Origin: Amylostereum areolatum
Taxonomy: Eukaryota; Basidiomycota; Agaricomycetes; Russulales; Stereaceae
Assembly (NCBI GenBank): GCA_012932865.1
Contig: SAXG01000002.1
Span: 434,001-498,000 of the forward strand
Direction: 5' to 3'
Length of the DNA: 64,000 nucleotides
Translations under genes and position numbers: made by a program
The notes under the pieces: generated by a model
Told to the model about the DNA's origin: nothing
Seen by the model: the letters and a program-made list of their open reading frames with translations, nothing else
Databases searched by the model: none
In this document: positions 22,984-34,870 of the stretch, in pieces
Layout: each line of letters begins with the position of its first letter
How positions within the stretch are numbered: position 1 is the stretch's first letter

Positions 22984-23987
22984 CTACAAATGAAAAAAAA
23001 AGATATGGGGGATATGAGGGGAGAGGAGGCAGAAGACGACGAGCGAGACGCGAAGAAAAAGAGTACTATGTATGCAGAGCCAAAAGTAAATCGTCTGTAG
23101 GATACAGATCAGAATTGCGTACGCACGAGCGGCTCGGCTGGGGGGGAAAGGGTTCGAATAGGATGCTAGCAAGAGTTGGAGGAAGAGGATAAAAGCAATA
23201 AGGTTACGGCACAAACCGGATAAACGAAACCAAGTCAATAGCGAACAATCTCTAACCCACACCAGTCCCCCTCCCCGTATCCTACCGAGTCTGCGCACCA
23301 GGGCCAAGCTCTGCTTTTCCACGCGCGACTTTGCCAGCGGATGGCGTCCGTTCCCGTTCCGACATTGCAGTAAAGGCATGGGATAACTCCACGTTAACAT
23401 ACATCGGGAAGGAAGGAGCGTGGGACGTGGGCACGACGGCGCCCGCGAGTTGGTAGTTGGGTGATATGCGATGATGGCAAACGGGAGCTCCGGCGTCGCG
23501 GCTTGCTGAAGCAGAACGCTTGGCGGGCGCGTAGACCGAAGGACAGGGGGAGGAAATGGGGAAACCTCGGATGTTGGACCATGCGCCAACGTGGGGGGTG
23601 GGGGATGCGGGGGACGCGGTGGGTTGGAACAAGAAAGAAAATCAATAGCAGCTGGGAAGAATATAGCTGTCCAAAAAGCTAAAGTGGAGGAGTCGCGGCA
23701 AGTACGCACGCATGCTGGTACAAGCAGACGCATAGCATACAACACCGGAGAGAAATGGATACACCCGAAGGGGGTCGCACGGGGAGAGTAGGATAAGAGG
23801 ATAGTGGGAAAGGGGGTATGCGTACGGTTCGAAGGGGGTGCGAGCGGGATAAAGGTGGGGGGATAGGTAGAAGGGAATCGAATAGCGATACGTGGAAAAG
23901 ATACAGAACCCTGGAGCCCAAAAACTGAATAAGGAGGACGAAAGAAAGGAGGGAATGCGCACAGAAAGAAAAGTACGCGAAGCGAGA
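22984..23987. other. Purine/pyrimidine-skewed region downstream of the membrane-protein gene
   Basis: One kilobase in which the + strand is strongly purine-rich and the minus strand pyrimidine-rich. A 335-codon minus-strand frame exists, but its product is a monotonous Phe/Pro/Leu/Ser/His mixture caused by the skew, with no domain. It is most simply the long 3' untranslated region of the gene ending at 23988. Confidence 0.5.
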
Positions 23988-25581
23988 TCACGGATGATCT
24001 TGGGTGGTAGTGTCCCCGCCGTCGCTCATGTTCTCGACCCGGACGCCTCGAGAGGAGCCCACGCTTCTGATGTCGCGTCCCTCCTCCGCCAGCTCCCAGT
24101 TCATTAACGCCTCGTCCTGTTTCGGCTCTTGCGTCTCTGGGGAGTCGCCCTCTTCTATGGGCCGCCCTGCGAAATCTGGCTTGCGCAGTACCTTGCGGAA
24201 GGCGTCGGCCATAATTGCCGCGTCTGCGCCTGAGAATAGGCCGGAGTCGCCCGTCGAGTGAGCGTGCGACTGCGCGTGCGAAATCATGGACGCGTCGTCG
24301 TTGGGAGAGCTGACCGAGGCTGCACGAGCGAGGGAGACGGGGGGGTCGTACATGCGATGGCCAGACTCTTCCATGACAGGGGAATGGGGCATGTCGACGG
24401 CGCTGATCGCCCCCGGCATCATGGGCGACGCGGAACCCATGGAATTGCGCTGAGACGACATGCGCTCGTTCCGACGGATCCTCCTCATAATCAGGAAAGC
24501 CAGGATTCCGATAGCGACGATGGCAAGGAAGCCGAGAACGACGATGACAGCGATGGCCCAGTCCGGGAAACCATTCCCGTTCCCACCTTGCAGTGAGCCT
24601 GTACCGTCGCCGGATGGGTTTACGGGGGTGGACCGGGGAGTACCTGTGGTTGTGCTACTTTGGGGGCCTGAGGTTAGAGGAGACGAAGAGACTGAAGAGG
24701 CACTAGCAACGGACGCCGTGGATGCGATCGACGCCGAAGAGACGGATGCGATTGATGATGTGACCGAATCGGCAAAGGTGGTTTCTGAAGATGGGTGTAT
24801 GATCAGCTCAGGCGACGACGGGGGACGGGAGAGTATACTGACGAACGGCGGTGAAGATGGCTTGCCGCTGAGAGGTCCCGTCATCTAGGCTCTGGTCGGC
24901 GCGAGTGATGATCCAGTAATAAGGGTGTTGGATATCGGAGCCACTCCAGCTGAGGCCACCGCCGGGAAACCAGGAATCGTTCACGAACGCTCTCACTTGA
25001 CCGGCCTGATTTCTCGGGTTGGTGTAGTTGAGGAAACTCGTGACCTCGTCTCCAGAGTCGGCATGGAAAAGGTAGATGTTGACTTTGTCGGTTTGAGTGA
25101 GCTGAGGACGATTGCTGTTCCCTGGATGGCGGAAAGAGGTAAGGGACGGGGATGGCGCGGGGAGAGAAAGAGTACGCACAGACGAAAGTTGCCCATTCGT
25201 GTTGAGGAACGACGGAGTCGGTTGTGGGGAAACAAGAGATGACCTCGTTACCGACGAGTCCGCATTGGGCGACCGCCTCGCCTGTGGGTGCGGAGGACGG
25301 GGTCGGGAAAGGTTGAGAGAGTCGAAGGAATAGGGAATAGGAAAGAGGGCGGATATCGTCAGATGGGAAGACGAGAACGCGAGAGAGGAGGAAAGAGAAA
25401 GGGAAGGGGAGAAAGGGAAGAAAGACGTACCGACGCCGGACTGATTGAAGATCTGGCGAGGGTAGAGAGCGCGACGTGCGTGGAAGTCGTCAGAGGATCT
25501 CCGCCGCCTTCGTTTTGAGGGAGAAGGGGCGGGGGTGTATCCCGGCCAAGGGGGAACGTTGTCGGAAGGAGTCGCGGCCAT
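23988..25581 (-). CDS. Single-pass membrane protein with Ser/Thr-rich stalk (hypothetical)
   Basis: At least four exons. The last (24884-23988) encodes a Ser/Ala/Thr-rich stalk (SSIASVSSASIASTASV), then a membrane segment IAVIVVLGFLAIVAIGILAFLI, a stop-transfer RRIRR, and a cytoplasmic tail with many SP sites. Preceding exons encode an ectodomain with two Cys (QCGLVGNEVISCF), HEWATFVWNSNRPQL, YLFHADSGDEV and WFPGGGLSWSGSDIQHPYYW; the last resembles basidiomycete surface proteins of unknown role. The ATG at 25581 starts a frame linking in phase to these exons. A hydrophobic stretch farther upstream (about 25870-25800, LSLATLVAFLAVPLVVF) may be the true signal anchor, so the 5' end is uncertain. 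Possible cell-wall or membrane sensor; function unknown. Confidence 0.6.
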
Positions 25582-26955
25582 GAAGAGGGCGGGGTGAAGA
25601 CAGGGAGCGGGAATGGGAGAGGTGGCAGGCAGGGTGTGCGTGGGAGGAGGAGGAGGAGGAGAGGACAGAATTGGGAGTGACGCCGAGTCGTGGAGCGGGA
25701 GCGAAGCGGGGGATTGGAAGCAGCGGACGGACTCTAGAGCTGCATGCTCCGAGGGAGGGGGGCGGGGGGTATCTGAGCTGACGACGGGCCTTGGCTGTGC
25801 TCGACGTCGAACACGACGAGCGGGACGGCGAGGAAGGCGACGAGGGTGGCGAGAGAGAGAGTCGACGAGAGAACGATCTTTCGTGCGCGAGAAAGAGAGC
25901 GGCCGCGCCAGACCCTGAGCCTGAGCCTGCTTCTTCTCCTCCTCCTTCGCTCCCACGCCCGTTTATTTTCCCCATTTTTCCCTCCCTCTTCTCCTCCCCG
26001 CCGCCCTCGTCCATCATCTCCTTGCGTGTCTCCCCGTCGTCGCCTCTGACGTCCGAGGCCTGTTCGCCCCCACCGGCACAGGCCCCGCCCCTCAACTTCG
26101 CCATAAAAAGGCACACGCCGCGACTCTCCGCACGAGGTTCGCACGTCGGCCGCATCATGGGCCCCCTCCGTCAGCTGCCTCCTCCAGCGCCGGCCACGCC
26201 GGCTTCCCTCCGCCACACAACCGCTCTCCTCCACCGAACAAAGGAACGTATGTACTCTGGGCAAATCCAGGGAAATCCCTCAGCCCCGGCCACTGTCCTC
26301 CATCATATCCAATTCCAATTCTCTCTGCTCGCTCTCGGCTTCTAGCACCAGAGAACGCGATGATTCTATCACCACTATCACCTGCCGCCATCGTATCGTA
26401 GCGCCTTGCGTATCGTATACACCACACCCATGCATTCACCCACGAAATCGAGACGTTAGGCTGCCAGTCCGGACGCGTGTATGACCGTAAAGCTGTATGA
26501 CTATGGACAGGAGGGCCCGCGTCGTTTTCACAAATCACAGATTTCTACGTAGACGTCGATGGGCCCGGTCCATTAAAATATTCCTAACCATCCCGGGCTT
26601 GGGTCAGTGTGCGGCACAAAGCAGAAGAAGCGTGGGCTACGCACGTCATGCAACAAATCCTTGCCACGAGCACCGCGGACTATATGACGGTTGGCCGGGG
26701 TTGGTACGTGCCCGTGGACGACGCACCCTAATTTTGGCAAACTGTGATCGTGCCCTGTCCGTATTATGAATCGCTCGTGAGCACACCCAGCGATGTTAAG
26801 CAGCGCCCTGCATGCGTAAGTTTGACAATCTCGCCTGGTACTTCCGTCCTGGCAGAATATGCACAATGAATATACACTGCTAATCAGAAGATGACGTCAC
26901 TAGACATGCATCCCGACATTGGAACCCACGCTGAGCGAACTCACCAAGCTCAACC
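25582..26955. other. 5' region of the membrane-protein gene and intergenic sequence
   Basis: 25582-26160 probably contains an N-terminal exon of the membrane protein: a hydrophobic segment near 25870-25800 in one minus-strand frame. Gly/Glu/Arg-rich low-complexity frames surround it and prevent a firm model. 26160-26955 has no recognised gene. Confidence 0.35.
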
Positions 26956-27361
26956 TCAATCGAGCAGCCAACCACCTTTCACCTCCTTTCCCAATACAGT
27001 CTCCCAGCTTCCCCCGTCGCCTCTCGTGAACTCTCTCACATCAACGACGATCCCCTCGCCCATGCGCGCCCATTCTCCCTTTTTCTCCGCGAACATGTGC
27101 ACGCACCCCGGATCAGCCCACTCCAGCGAGGCGTGCTCCTTGCGTGCCACATCGCCGTCAAGGCGCATGATCCACAGCTTGTCAAACGTTGAAAAATACA
27201 TTGAAGCCGTGGAGGGCACGCGCCAAGCGGCCGACAGATGGATGAACCCGTCAGGCCGCGTCGAGGTCGGAGAGCGGCAGATTTGGGGGCAGGGGCGAAG
27301 GTGGTGTGGAGTCAAGAATTTTGTAAATGTAGCGAGGAATGCGCTGATCGTTGGTTTCCAT
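26956..27361 (-). CDS. DUF952 domain protein, with an apparent 1-bp frameshift
   Basis: Small protein made of a DUF952 domain, of unknown function. The start at 27361 gives METNDQRIPRYIYKILDS, the usual opening of this family, then PLPPNLPLSDLDAA. The conserved block DGFIHLSAAWRVPSTASMYF follows, and then LWIMRLDGDVARKEHASLEW and a C-terminal end at 26956. The two halves are in different frames. No GT occurs between the ATG and the break, so an intron is excluded. Removing the single base at 27253 joins them as DAADGFIHL in one 134-residue frame. It is either a fresh loss-of-function insertion or a sequencing error. Confidence 0.72.
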
Positions 27362-27766
27362 ATTGCTCCTGTGAGCAGCCGGTCGGGACTGGCACTGGCT
27401 GATGAAGCAGACGGGTGTACTTACTGACTACTGAGGTAAGAGCTTTGAGGAGACAAGGACTCTGAAGGAGCACGAGGAGTACAATTTATGTAAAGAAGAG
27501 ACCAAGTCGATAGGCGCCCACTTGGCATTTAGACGCCGACTGGCTTTTCACTTTGCGACAAGTCGCGACTTACCTGCATACACATACCCTCGTCACCTTG
27601 GATCGTAACAGTTCGGTAAGTTTCAGCGTGCGTGACGATGCAGAATCCAGATGGACGCGGTGTGTCGCATGAGCGCTCGTTCAGATTTCATTCAGACGAA
27701 CCGAGTATGAATCATGTGCCAGTGTCATCGAGGCGTCTCCTACTTACAGCTTGACCACGCCCAAGC
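27362..27766. promoter_or_regulatory. Divergent promoter region
   Basis: 405 bp between the DUF952 start and the PEX8-like start on the other strand. No motif stands out. Confidence 0.4.
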
Positions 27767-30285
27767 ATGGCGAACGTCGACAGAGGCTACACCATTCTCC
27801 TTAGCCATCTTCACAAGCCAACCTCGACTTTGCCGTTGACCAGCCTCCAATCCCTCATCACCCACTTCCTCGCTCACACCCCGACGCCCACCCCACTTTC
27901 CGCTACGATCATCAGCTCCCCGCTCTTTCGTCCGTTCTCACACGCTAAACTCACCGCACTCACCACTGCATTTCGCCATGCCATTCATGTCAAGCTCAAG
28001 ATTCTCGAGGACGAATCGACGGGGCTATTCACCCGATCTCTCAAGGCGCGGATGGCCGAATGGGCTCAAGGCGTGGTGAAAGGGTTCAGGCGGAGGCCAG
28101 GGTGTCATTCGCCTCGTCGGCGCGGGCGGTGTTCTTCTCGGACTGGAGGACCTTAAAGGAGAAGCTCGGGAACGCATGGTGGAAGTGGTGGGGTCCGAGG
28201 CAGGACGGAGGACGAGGTCGTCATTGCCTTGGCAGAAATCATGGATGTGTACGGTGGCCGCAAGGACGGGGATTGGGAGAAAGAGTTCCATCCGGAGACA
28301 GAGCACGGGGAAGGCGCGTCTTTCTCTTGTCTTTGCGTCTCGGGATAAACTGACAGAATTGCATAGCCGATGTTCTATCGCTTTCTCTCTTGCATGCGGC
28401 CCAGTTCCTGCACCAAGTCTCCTCCGAGCGGCTGACGGTGCTCCCTCTGGCGGTATGCTCCGCAATCACTCTGACCGTTGTGCCATTTTTGATCCGCGGC
28501 CTTAGGTTTTGTCCTCCCATTTTCTGTCCACGATTGAGACCGTGTTCTTGCACGGAAACTTCCTATCTTCCCTTCCGTCCTCGTGTACCACAGACTCGCA
28601 ACACAAGCTTTGCCTTACTACCCGCCCCCAAACCGCTGCGCGACCCTCATTCCCTTACGAGGATACGGGGGTATATCAACAGGCTTCTCCCTTATCCATA
28701 TCTCTCCGCACTGTTACCTCATCCACCCTCTTTGCTTCTGTCGCGTCTCTAGCAAGAATGACAGCCAAGATTATCCCCCTTCTGGTCGACTCTCGACCAC
28801 AGGACGGGTTGGCCATCCATGCAAGAAGTCTTACAACGTCTAGAGAGAATGGCTGCCCTTGTCGAACGCGACTGGTCGCAGAGTGCCCTCGCAAACGTCG
28901 ACAACGAAGACGCTATCGGTATGCACGCCATACTCACATACAGTCACGGTGATTCTGACATTACTCAACAGCGCCGGAATCGAGGGAATTGGCGACCACG
29001 TTGTGGACGGTTCTCAAGACTTTCTTGTTCACGGCCGTCATGATATCACTGTCACCCCTCACAACAGCTCTCTACAATCGCCCACCACCTGTTCTACGAG
29101 GAAATCTGACCGGCGTTGCTGTCGGCCCTGTCACCCCGTCAACGCTCGCACTCACAACGTTGAACATACTTTCACACCTCTCTTTCGTCATATCTAAATT
29201 CGGAGGAGTGACTGCCACCGCGGAGACGGGATTCTCAGAGCTCAAGAAGGTGTTTTTTACTGCTCTTGACTTACTCAGCGCCGATGTCCAGGCTAGCGAC
29301 ATCTTCGCCCGTTCTATCAGCGTCAAAGGTACTATTGTCCCATTTTCCTAGCTCAAGAGTTTACGCTGATCGGCCGTCCTAGATACCCTAGCTGCCTCTT
29401 CAACGAGCACTTCCGTCTCCCGCCAATACCCCATTCTATCGCTCGACGAGGTCTTTCCAGCTGGCTTGTGTTGAACAGCTCGTCCCAGTCCTGAATCTAG
29501 AAACGATCGAGGCTCACATATTCCCCCTCTGTTTACCGTGGGTACCCTCCCTTCTTTTATCGTTATAATCTTACCTGGTACCAAACATAACAGTCATTTG
29601 CATGACGCAGAGCACCGGGAGATATTTGAGTCTGCCCACTCTGTCGTTCTTGCGATATTTGCATCGCATGCTCAGAAGCAGCCAGAGATGGCCCCCGCGA
29701 TCAAGAGCGGACAAGAACCAAGGTTCACAGAGAAAATTGTACCGTTTTATGCGCGTTGCTTGCTTGAGGTGCGATCTCGCTCATCGCCTCAGCCGGCGCT
29801 TACTGAGCTAGCGATGCTCCAGAACTCGGCGGACGACAAGCTTAATACGGCCCAGCTCAGGCTTGCATATGCCGCGCTGGTGGGTAGTGCGAGTGCGAGC
29901 TCACCTGCTCTCGCCCAATACTGCATGGCAGAGTTACATACTGCCAGTCTCGAGCATCATAACGGAGGAAGAGGCGCAACGTCGCCATCGACTGCACTTA
30001 ACACTTGTATCAACGCTTTCCGCGTTGCCCATTGCGCTCCTCCCTTCCACACTGGACATGGTTCTTGCGGCCATCTCATCACTGTCCGACGACGAGGAAA
30101 GGATGGAGCTTGTGGAGGCTGTCTTCACCGAGATACTAGAACGCGTGGGCGATCGGGAGAAAGAGTACACTATGCGATGGTGGGTGGACCACGAAGCAAC
30201 GTTCAGCGGGACCGTACATCTTTCCAAAGCTAAGGGCAAAGGAAAGGAGAAACCCAATGACATTGTGGCGTCGAGTAGGCTGTAG
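27767..30285 (+). CDS. PEX8-like peroxisome biogenesis protein (tentative)
   Basis: Multi-exon gene for a mostly helical protein of about 700 residues. It starts MANVDRGYTILLSHLHKP and continues through ARMAEWAQGVVKG, RLVGAGGVLLGLEDL, ALAEIMDVYGG, ELATTLWTVLKTFLFTAVM, LSHLSFVISKFGGVTATAE, ACVEQLVPVLNLETIEAHIF, and REIFESAHSVVLAIFASH. This order resembles fungal PEX8-like proteins (intraperoxisomal organisers of matrix import), as far as I recall them; I would not exclude another ARM-type family. It ends at 30285. The frame appears to change without clear introns near 29385-29460 and again near 29900-29950, where the conserved-looking C-terminus (ITEEEAQRRHRLHLTL) is in a frame different from the exon before. 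The gene may therefore be damaged. Confidence 0.42.
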
Positions 30286-30312
30286 ATTGCTAGGCACGGC
30301 TGTCAAATAATG

Positions 30313-32132
30313 TCACATATTCTTAATGATGGATTTAACGGGTGTGGGGTATTGCACGGGGTCGAAAGACGTATTCATGCCACCGATTCCAACCATTCCG
30401 ACCATCCCTTCTCCTCTCATCCCAGCGCACAGTCCGGTCCAACACGAATTGACCCAAGTAATCCACATATGCGCGAGTAAACGTCGCAACGTTTCCAGTC
30501 GCAAACTTCGAAGTGGCATGCTATGCCTTTGCCGGTCGTAGAGCGCGCTGGCGATGATCATCATGGTCTCCCTATCAAGCCTGATATCGCCAAGTGTCAG
30601 GTGCGCCAGGTTGGGGAACAAAGCTGGATGTTGTAAAGACAATTTGAGTGCGCGAATGACCCCATGCGCGTCGAGGCGTCTGGCGACTATTCTGGTGATT
30701 TGGGTGCTCCCCGCGAAGATGCTTTCCCAGTCACTCCGTCCGAGAAACAGGTCGCTGTCCAGGTAGAGGGAGTGAAGATCGGAGAGGGGAAGCATCTCTG
30801 TGAGGAGAGTGAAGTGCTGACGTCCCTCTTCCTCGGTCTTGAGGGGTTCGGCAAGGAGCGAAAGGGTGGAAGGCCAAGGGGAAGTGTCGTTGGGACGAAG
30901 TTCAATAGTGTCTTGAAATGCATGAGAGGAGAAGTAATACGAATAGCCCAAAAGGTTATGTAGGGCCAAACTCCGAACCGGCGAGGCACCGTCGCGGGGG
31001 CTTCCTGTGGAGCTGAGGATGTGGGATCGAATGACCTGGAACGATGAGAGGACAGCTCTAAGGAAGCACTGGGTCGTGGAGTCGAATCTTGCTCGTCCTG
31101 AACATCAGGCCATAGTCGATGTTGTCAGCATCAGGTCCGTCGGCGCTAGTCAAGTCTTGACCACCCTCCTCTGCATCGCCGCCAGCCTGATGATTGAGGG
31201 CCGCTTCCTCAAAGGAAAGGCTGCCAAGTTGGAACCCTCACACTCGCATTGACTGGGGATGGATAATCTCCACATGAAAATCGGCGATGTCTTTATCTGA
31301 ATGGGAAGTAACACAAAGTTGCTTCATAGGCGGGGAGCTCCAACGGTGTCTCTGAAGGCTTGGGTTGGGAGTATCCCGACCTCCCTGTGATTGGAAGGAC
31401 ATGGGTGAGTGTAAGCTCTTCCAGGCGTGGAAGGACGCGAAGGAATGTCCAATAATCCGCTGCGTGGTGAAACGACATTGAGGTGGGAGGCTGATAAGGC
31501 TGAGCGATGTGAGGTTTGGGTGGATGAGGGGCGACTCCGGGGAAATGATACAATTCTCCAGGCGGAGGGTGTGGAGGTTGGGAACCACTCCTGCGAATAG
31601 CTTGAGTTCTCGAAGGTCAGACGCCGGTGTCTTTGGATATAGAAAATTGCTCTTGAGCCATATAATCTCGAGAAGGGGAGCAGGGCTGGTCAAGGATACG
31701 CGGGATGTATACGCTAGTGAGCGTGTCGTCGAGGATGGTGACTTGCCTGGTGCGGTGAATTTGCGAAAGAGCCTCCAGAGCCCACTCTCGACTCAGGGAG
31801 TACTGGAGGTTGATAGAGACATCCTTGGAGCGTTCCAGGGTCTCGTACATCCAGTTCTTGTTGGTGAGGACGATCTCGGACCATAAACTGGGGAAACTGA
31901 GGGCCGTGTCGCGCCAGTGACGGCAAACATGGGTCACACTGAGCCATGTCGGAGGTTTGGTGATCATGCGGTGCGCCGGCCAATTAGAAGCCGATAGAAA
32001 GCTGAAGATGTGGGCAAGGACCTCAGGGGGAAGACGTATTGTGAGCGCTTCGCGATTCTTGCGCTGTCGCAAAGAGAGCAAGTGCTGCTCGGTTCGGACG
32101 ATCTCTTCGTCGAGAGCAAAAGGAGAGTCCAT
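30313..32132 (-). pseudogene. F-box protein gene, multiply frame-shifted
   Basis: Agaricomycete F-box/leucine-rich protein. The start at 32132 (MDSPFALDEEIVRTEQHLL) is followed by the F-box: RLPPEVLAHIFSFLS, then THVCRHWRDTALSFPSLWSEI. Leucine-rich sequence continues in successive frames: TSPAPLLEIIWLKS (after about 31690), DYWTFLRVLPRLEELTL (after about 31455), later DLTSADGPDADNI, then QVIRSHILSSTGSP and LHNLLGYSYYFSSHAF to the end at 30313. The joins at about 31690 and 31460 have no splice signals and need 1-base changes. At least three breaks make a functional SCF substrate receptor unlikely unless the assembly is wrong. The gene ends 28 bp from the convergent PEX8-like gene. Confidence 0.62.
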
Positions 32133-32527
32133 GGCAAAAGTAAAATCTGGCTGGAAAATAAGGACCTGTCGATGTAAATAAGTAGATGAGAAGAACGTGT
32201 ACTCGGACTCACTAATGGGCCAGTGCAGCAGTGCTAAACAAAATAAGTAACGTGCTGGAGGGCGAAGTGTGGCATCGCGTTCTGAAAGCGATATAGTTGT
32301 ATGTTATATGTTGATTCGTTGAACACACGTGGGCCAACCTCAGGACCCCGAATCTCGAAGGACCTACTCGATGGTAGAAAGAGATGGAAAGCTGTCGATG
32401 CCGCGGCGCGACGCATTGCGGAAGCCAGATGCGCGTCATTTGTCTCAATTAGAACGCATCGCCATGGTACAGTACATCTTCTCCTCTTTCATCTCTCACT
32501 CTCTTTGCTCGTTGGCATTCTATAACT
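32133..32527. promoter_or_regulatory. Divergent promoter region between F-box and PPPDE genes
   Basis: 395 bp between divergent starts. C/T-rich DNA at 32476-32516 lies directly before the PPPDE start, as in many basidiomycete promoters. No other motif is supported. Confidence 0.45.
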
Positions 32528-34870
32528 ATGGCGTCTGTCAAACTCTACGTATACGATCTCAGCAATGGGATGGCTAAACAAATGTCTCGACAATTGACCG
32601 GTAGGCAGATAGACGGGATCTGGTGCGTTTCAGTCGAACACCATGTTATGTTGCCTCGGCCAATGGATAGATCACGCAGGCATACCTCTGTCGTTGTATT
32701 CGGAAAAGAAGTTTCTTATGGGCAGGGTATAAACATTACAGCGCCGGGGAGGTCCCATGTGAGTTCCCTGAACGTCATGCGGAACGTGATTGTAAAGCTC
32801 ACATCCATCCGTGTTCAGCATGGCCAGCCATTACAAGTCATTGATGTGGGTGAAACTGCTCTCGATGAACACACTTTCGAGGAGTACATAGCCGAGATGA
32901 GGGGTCATTACACGGCCGACAAAGTTCGTGGCCTTCCCCTCTACTGTTGGGCGAAAGCTGACTGTCTATCCAGTATCCATCTCCTGGGTAAGCATTCATA
33001 TCCGGAGAGCTAGCATCCTCTTCAACAGGTCACTCCAGATTTTAATTGCAATTCATTCACGAATGACGTCGTCGGGTTTCTGACTGGAGGCTCTATTCCC
33101 GCCTGGATAAAAGGTGAGCTTCCTCGTCTGTCCTCCCAGTCCATTGAACACATATCTATGTAGACCTCCCCTCCGACTTTCTTTCCACGCCGTTTGGTAT
33201 GGCATTACGCCCCACGATTGATGCCATGTATCGTCGTCCGGCCACAGGAGCTCCAGTCGCACCCCCTCCAAATCAGGCGGCCCAGCCCGCTCCCGATTCT
33301 CAACTCGCCTCTGCCCTTCTTCAGGCAGTGGTTAATCGTGCTGCTAGCTCAGGGGCATCTCTTGCATCACCGTCTGGCGCCAGTACTCCCTCGACGACCA
33401 CGGTTGCTGCCCCTCTGCATGTCTCGAGTCAATATGGCGTCTTTCCGATCCATATTAGGTTCCCATCGTGCTGTAGTGGCGATGTTTACGTCTACAACTT
33501 GTGGCCCGTGCCGCATGATTGCCCCGGTATTTGAGGAGATTGCGCGAGAAAAGACGAAGGGCGAGGGCAAGACTGCTTTTGTCAAAGTGGATATTGATGT
33601 CGGAATGAGCGGTGCTATCGCTAGAGAGTACGGTGTAAGAGCTACCCCTACCTTCGCCTTCTTCCTGGATGGCTCAAGAGTAAGACCCCCTCTCCCTCTA
33701 CAAGATGTATATGCTGACTGTCTACCACAGACGCACGAACTGAAGGGGGTCAATGCTCCGGAGCTACGAACTCAAGTTGACCTGCTGATATACCAAGCCT
33801 TCCCGCGTGTGTCTCCGTCGTCTTATTTAACTTTCCGATACTGTTGATGCTGAGTATGAACATAGCCCATCCTCATACTTCAATGCACCTCCCTGCTGTC
33901 GAAGCACTGTCGCTAGAACCAATTCTATTCAAACAAGTGCCCGCACTGGATACGGTCAAAGAAAAGTTGATGTCCTTCGTCGAGGCATCTCCTGTCGAGA
34001 ACAAGTTCCAAATAAAGGACCACCTTTCGCGGACCATATTTCCGTGGATTAAGAACCGATTTGGCGCCCCGTCAACGACGTCTGCTACTCCCTCCTCGAC
34101 GGTGGTGTCCGCGTTTAGAGAGGTGGCTACCGCGTTAGTTCAAGACTTGCCAACAGCCTCTCTTTTCCCTTTCCTCGATATCTGGCGTTTAGCATTACTA
34201 GATGCTAGTGTGGCTCAAGCAACCCAAACATCCTTGATTATGCTCCTGGTTCAGATCCTACACCTCGTCCACGCCGGCCCCTCGTGCAACTCTTCTGACA
34301 CTTCTTCGCCTTCTTTCTAATGGTTTGGGCACCTCGCTCGCGCGTCCGCTGCTTGCTGTCGATACCCAAGGCAAAGCAGCGCTGACAGGGGTGCTCGTGG
34401 CTACACTCTTGAATCCAGATCGACTGGTGCGTGTTGCCGCCGCTAGCCTGGCATTCAACGTAGCAGCCTGGGTGCAACGCGGTCGGGTGGCCCGCGTCAA
34501 AGGGCAACGGGGCGAAATCGATGGCGCCAGGGAAGCAGAAGAAGACGGAGATTGGGAGGTGGAGATCGTGAGTGCAATTGCCCAGGCATTAGAAACTGAG
34601 CAGGAGAGCGAGGATGTTGGTGAGTGACTCCGGTCTAAATCTTGGATATCTACCTTATGATGAGGATGTTTAGTTCATCGCTTGACTGCAACCCTTGCAC
34701 TGCTCGTCAGGTTATCGCCGTCCTTTGAGATACAGCTCGCGCCTCTTTTCGAGGTGTTGCAAGTCCAGGGGACGCTCAAGGGGAAACTGTCGGGTAACGG
34801 AGGGCTTAAATTGCAGAAGAAGGATGTACGAGTTCTTGTCACGGAGGTTGCGGACAAATTGTGCGCGTAG
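32528..34870 (+). CDS. PPPDE peptidase-thioredoxin-PUL domain fusion protein
   Basis: Predicted deSUMOylating or deubiquitylating cysteine isopeptidase fused to two further domains. The start MASVKLYVYDLSNGMAK at 32528 opens the PPPDE domain. The catalytic His is in IWHTSVVVFG, created by splicing at 32623-32681, and the catalytic Cys in DFNCNSFTNDVV, followed by FLTGGSIPAWI. After a Pro/Ala/Ser-rich linker comes a thioredoxin domain with TTCGPCRMIAPVFEEIA (CGPC redox pair) and VRATPTFAFFLDGSR. The C-terminal part, from VEALSLEPILFKQV through FPFLDIWRLALLD to the end at 34870, is a PUL domain, which in Lub1/PLAA binds Cdc48/p97. The architecture is seen in other fungi and suggests proteasome- or Cdc48-linked ubiquitin/SUMO processing. 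Confidence 0.85.

Noticed and set aside
22984..23991. 335-codon minus-strand frame
   Set aside because: Its product is a monotonous Phe/Pro/Leu/Ser mixture from a pyrimidine-skewed strand, with no domain and a position downstream of another gene; best read as 3' untranslated DNA.
25490..26345. Several long frames on both strands
   Set aside because: GC-rich purine-skewed DNA keeps several frames open at once; only a short hydrophobic stretch looks meaningful.
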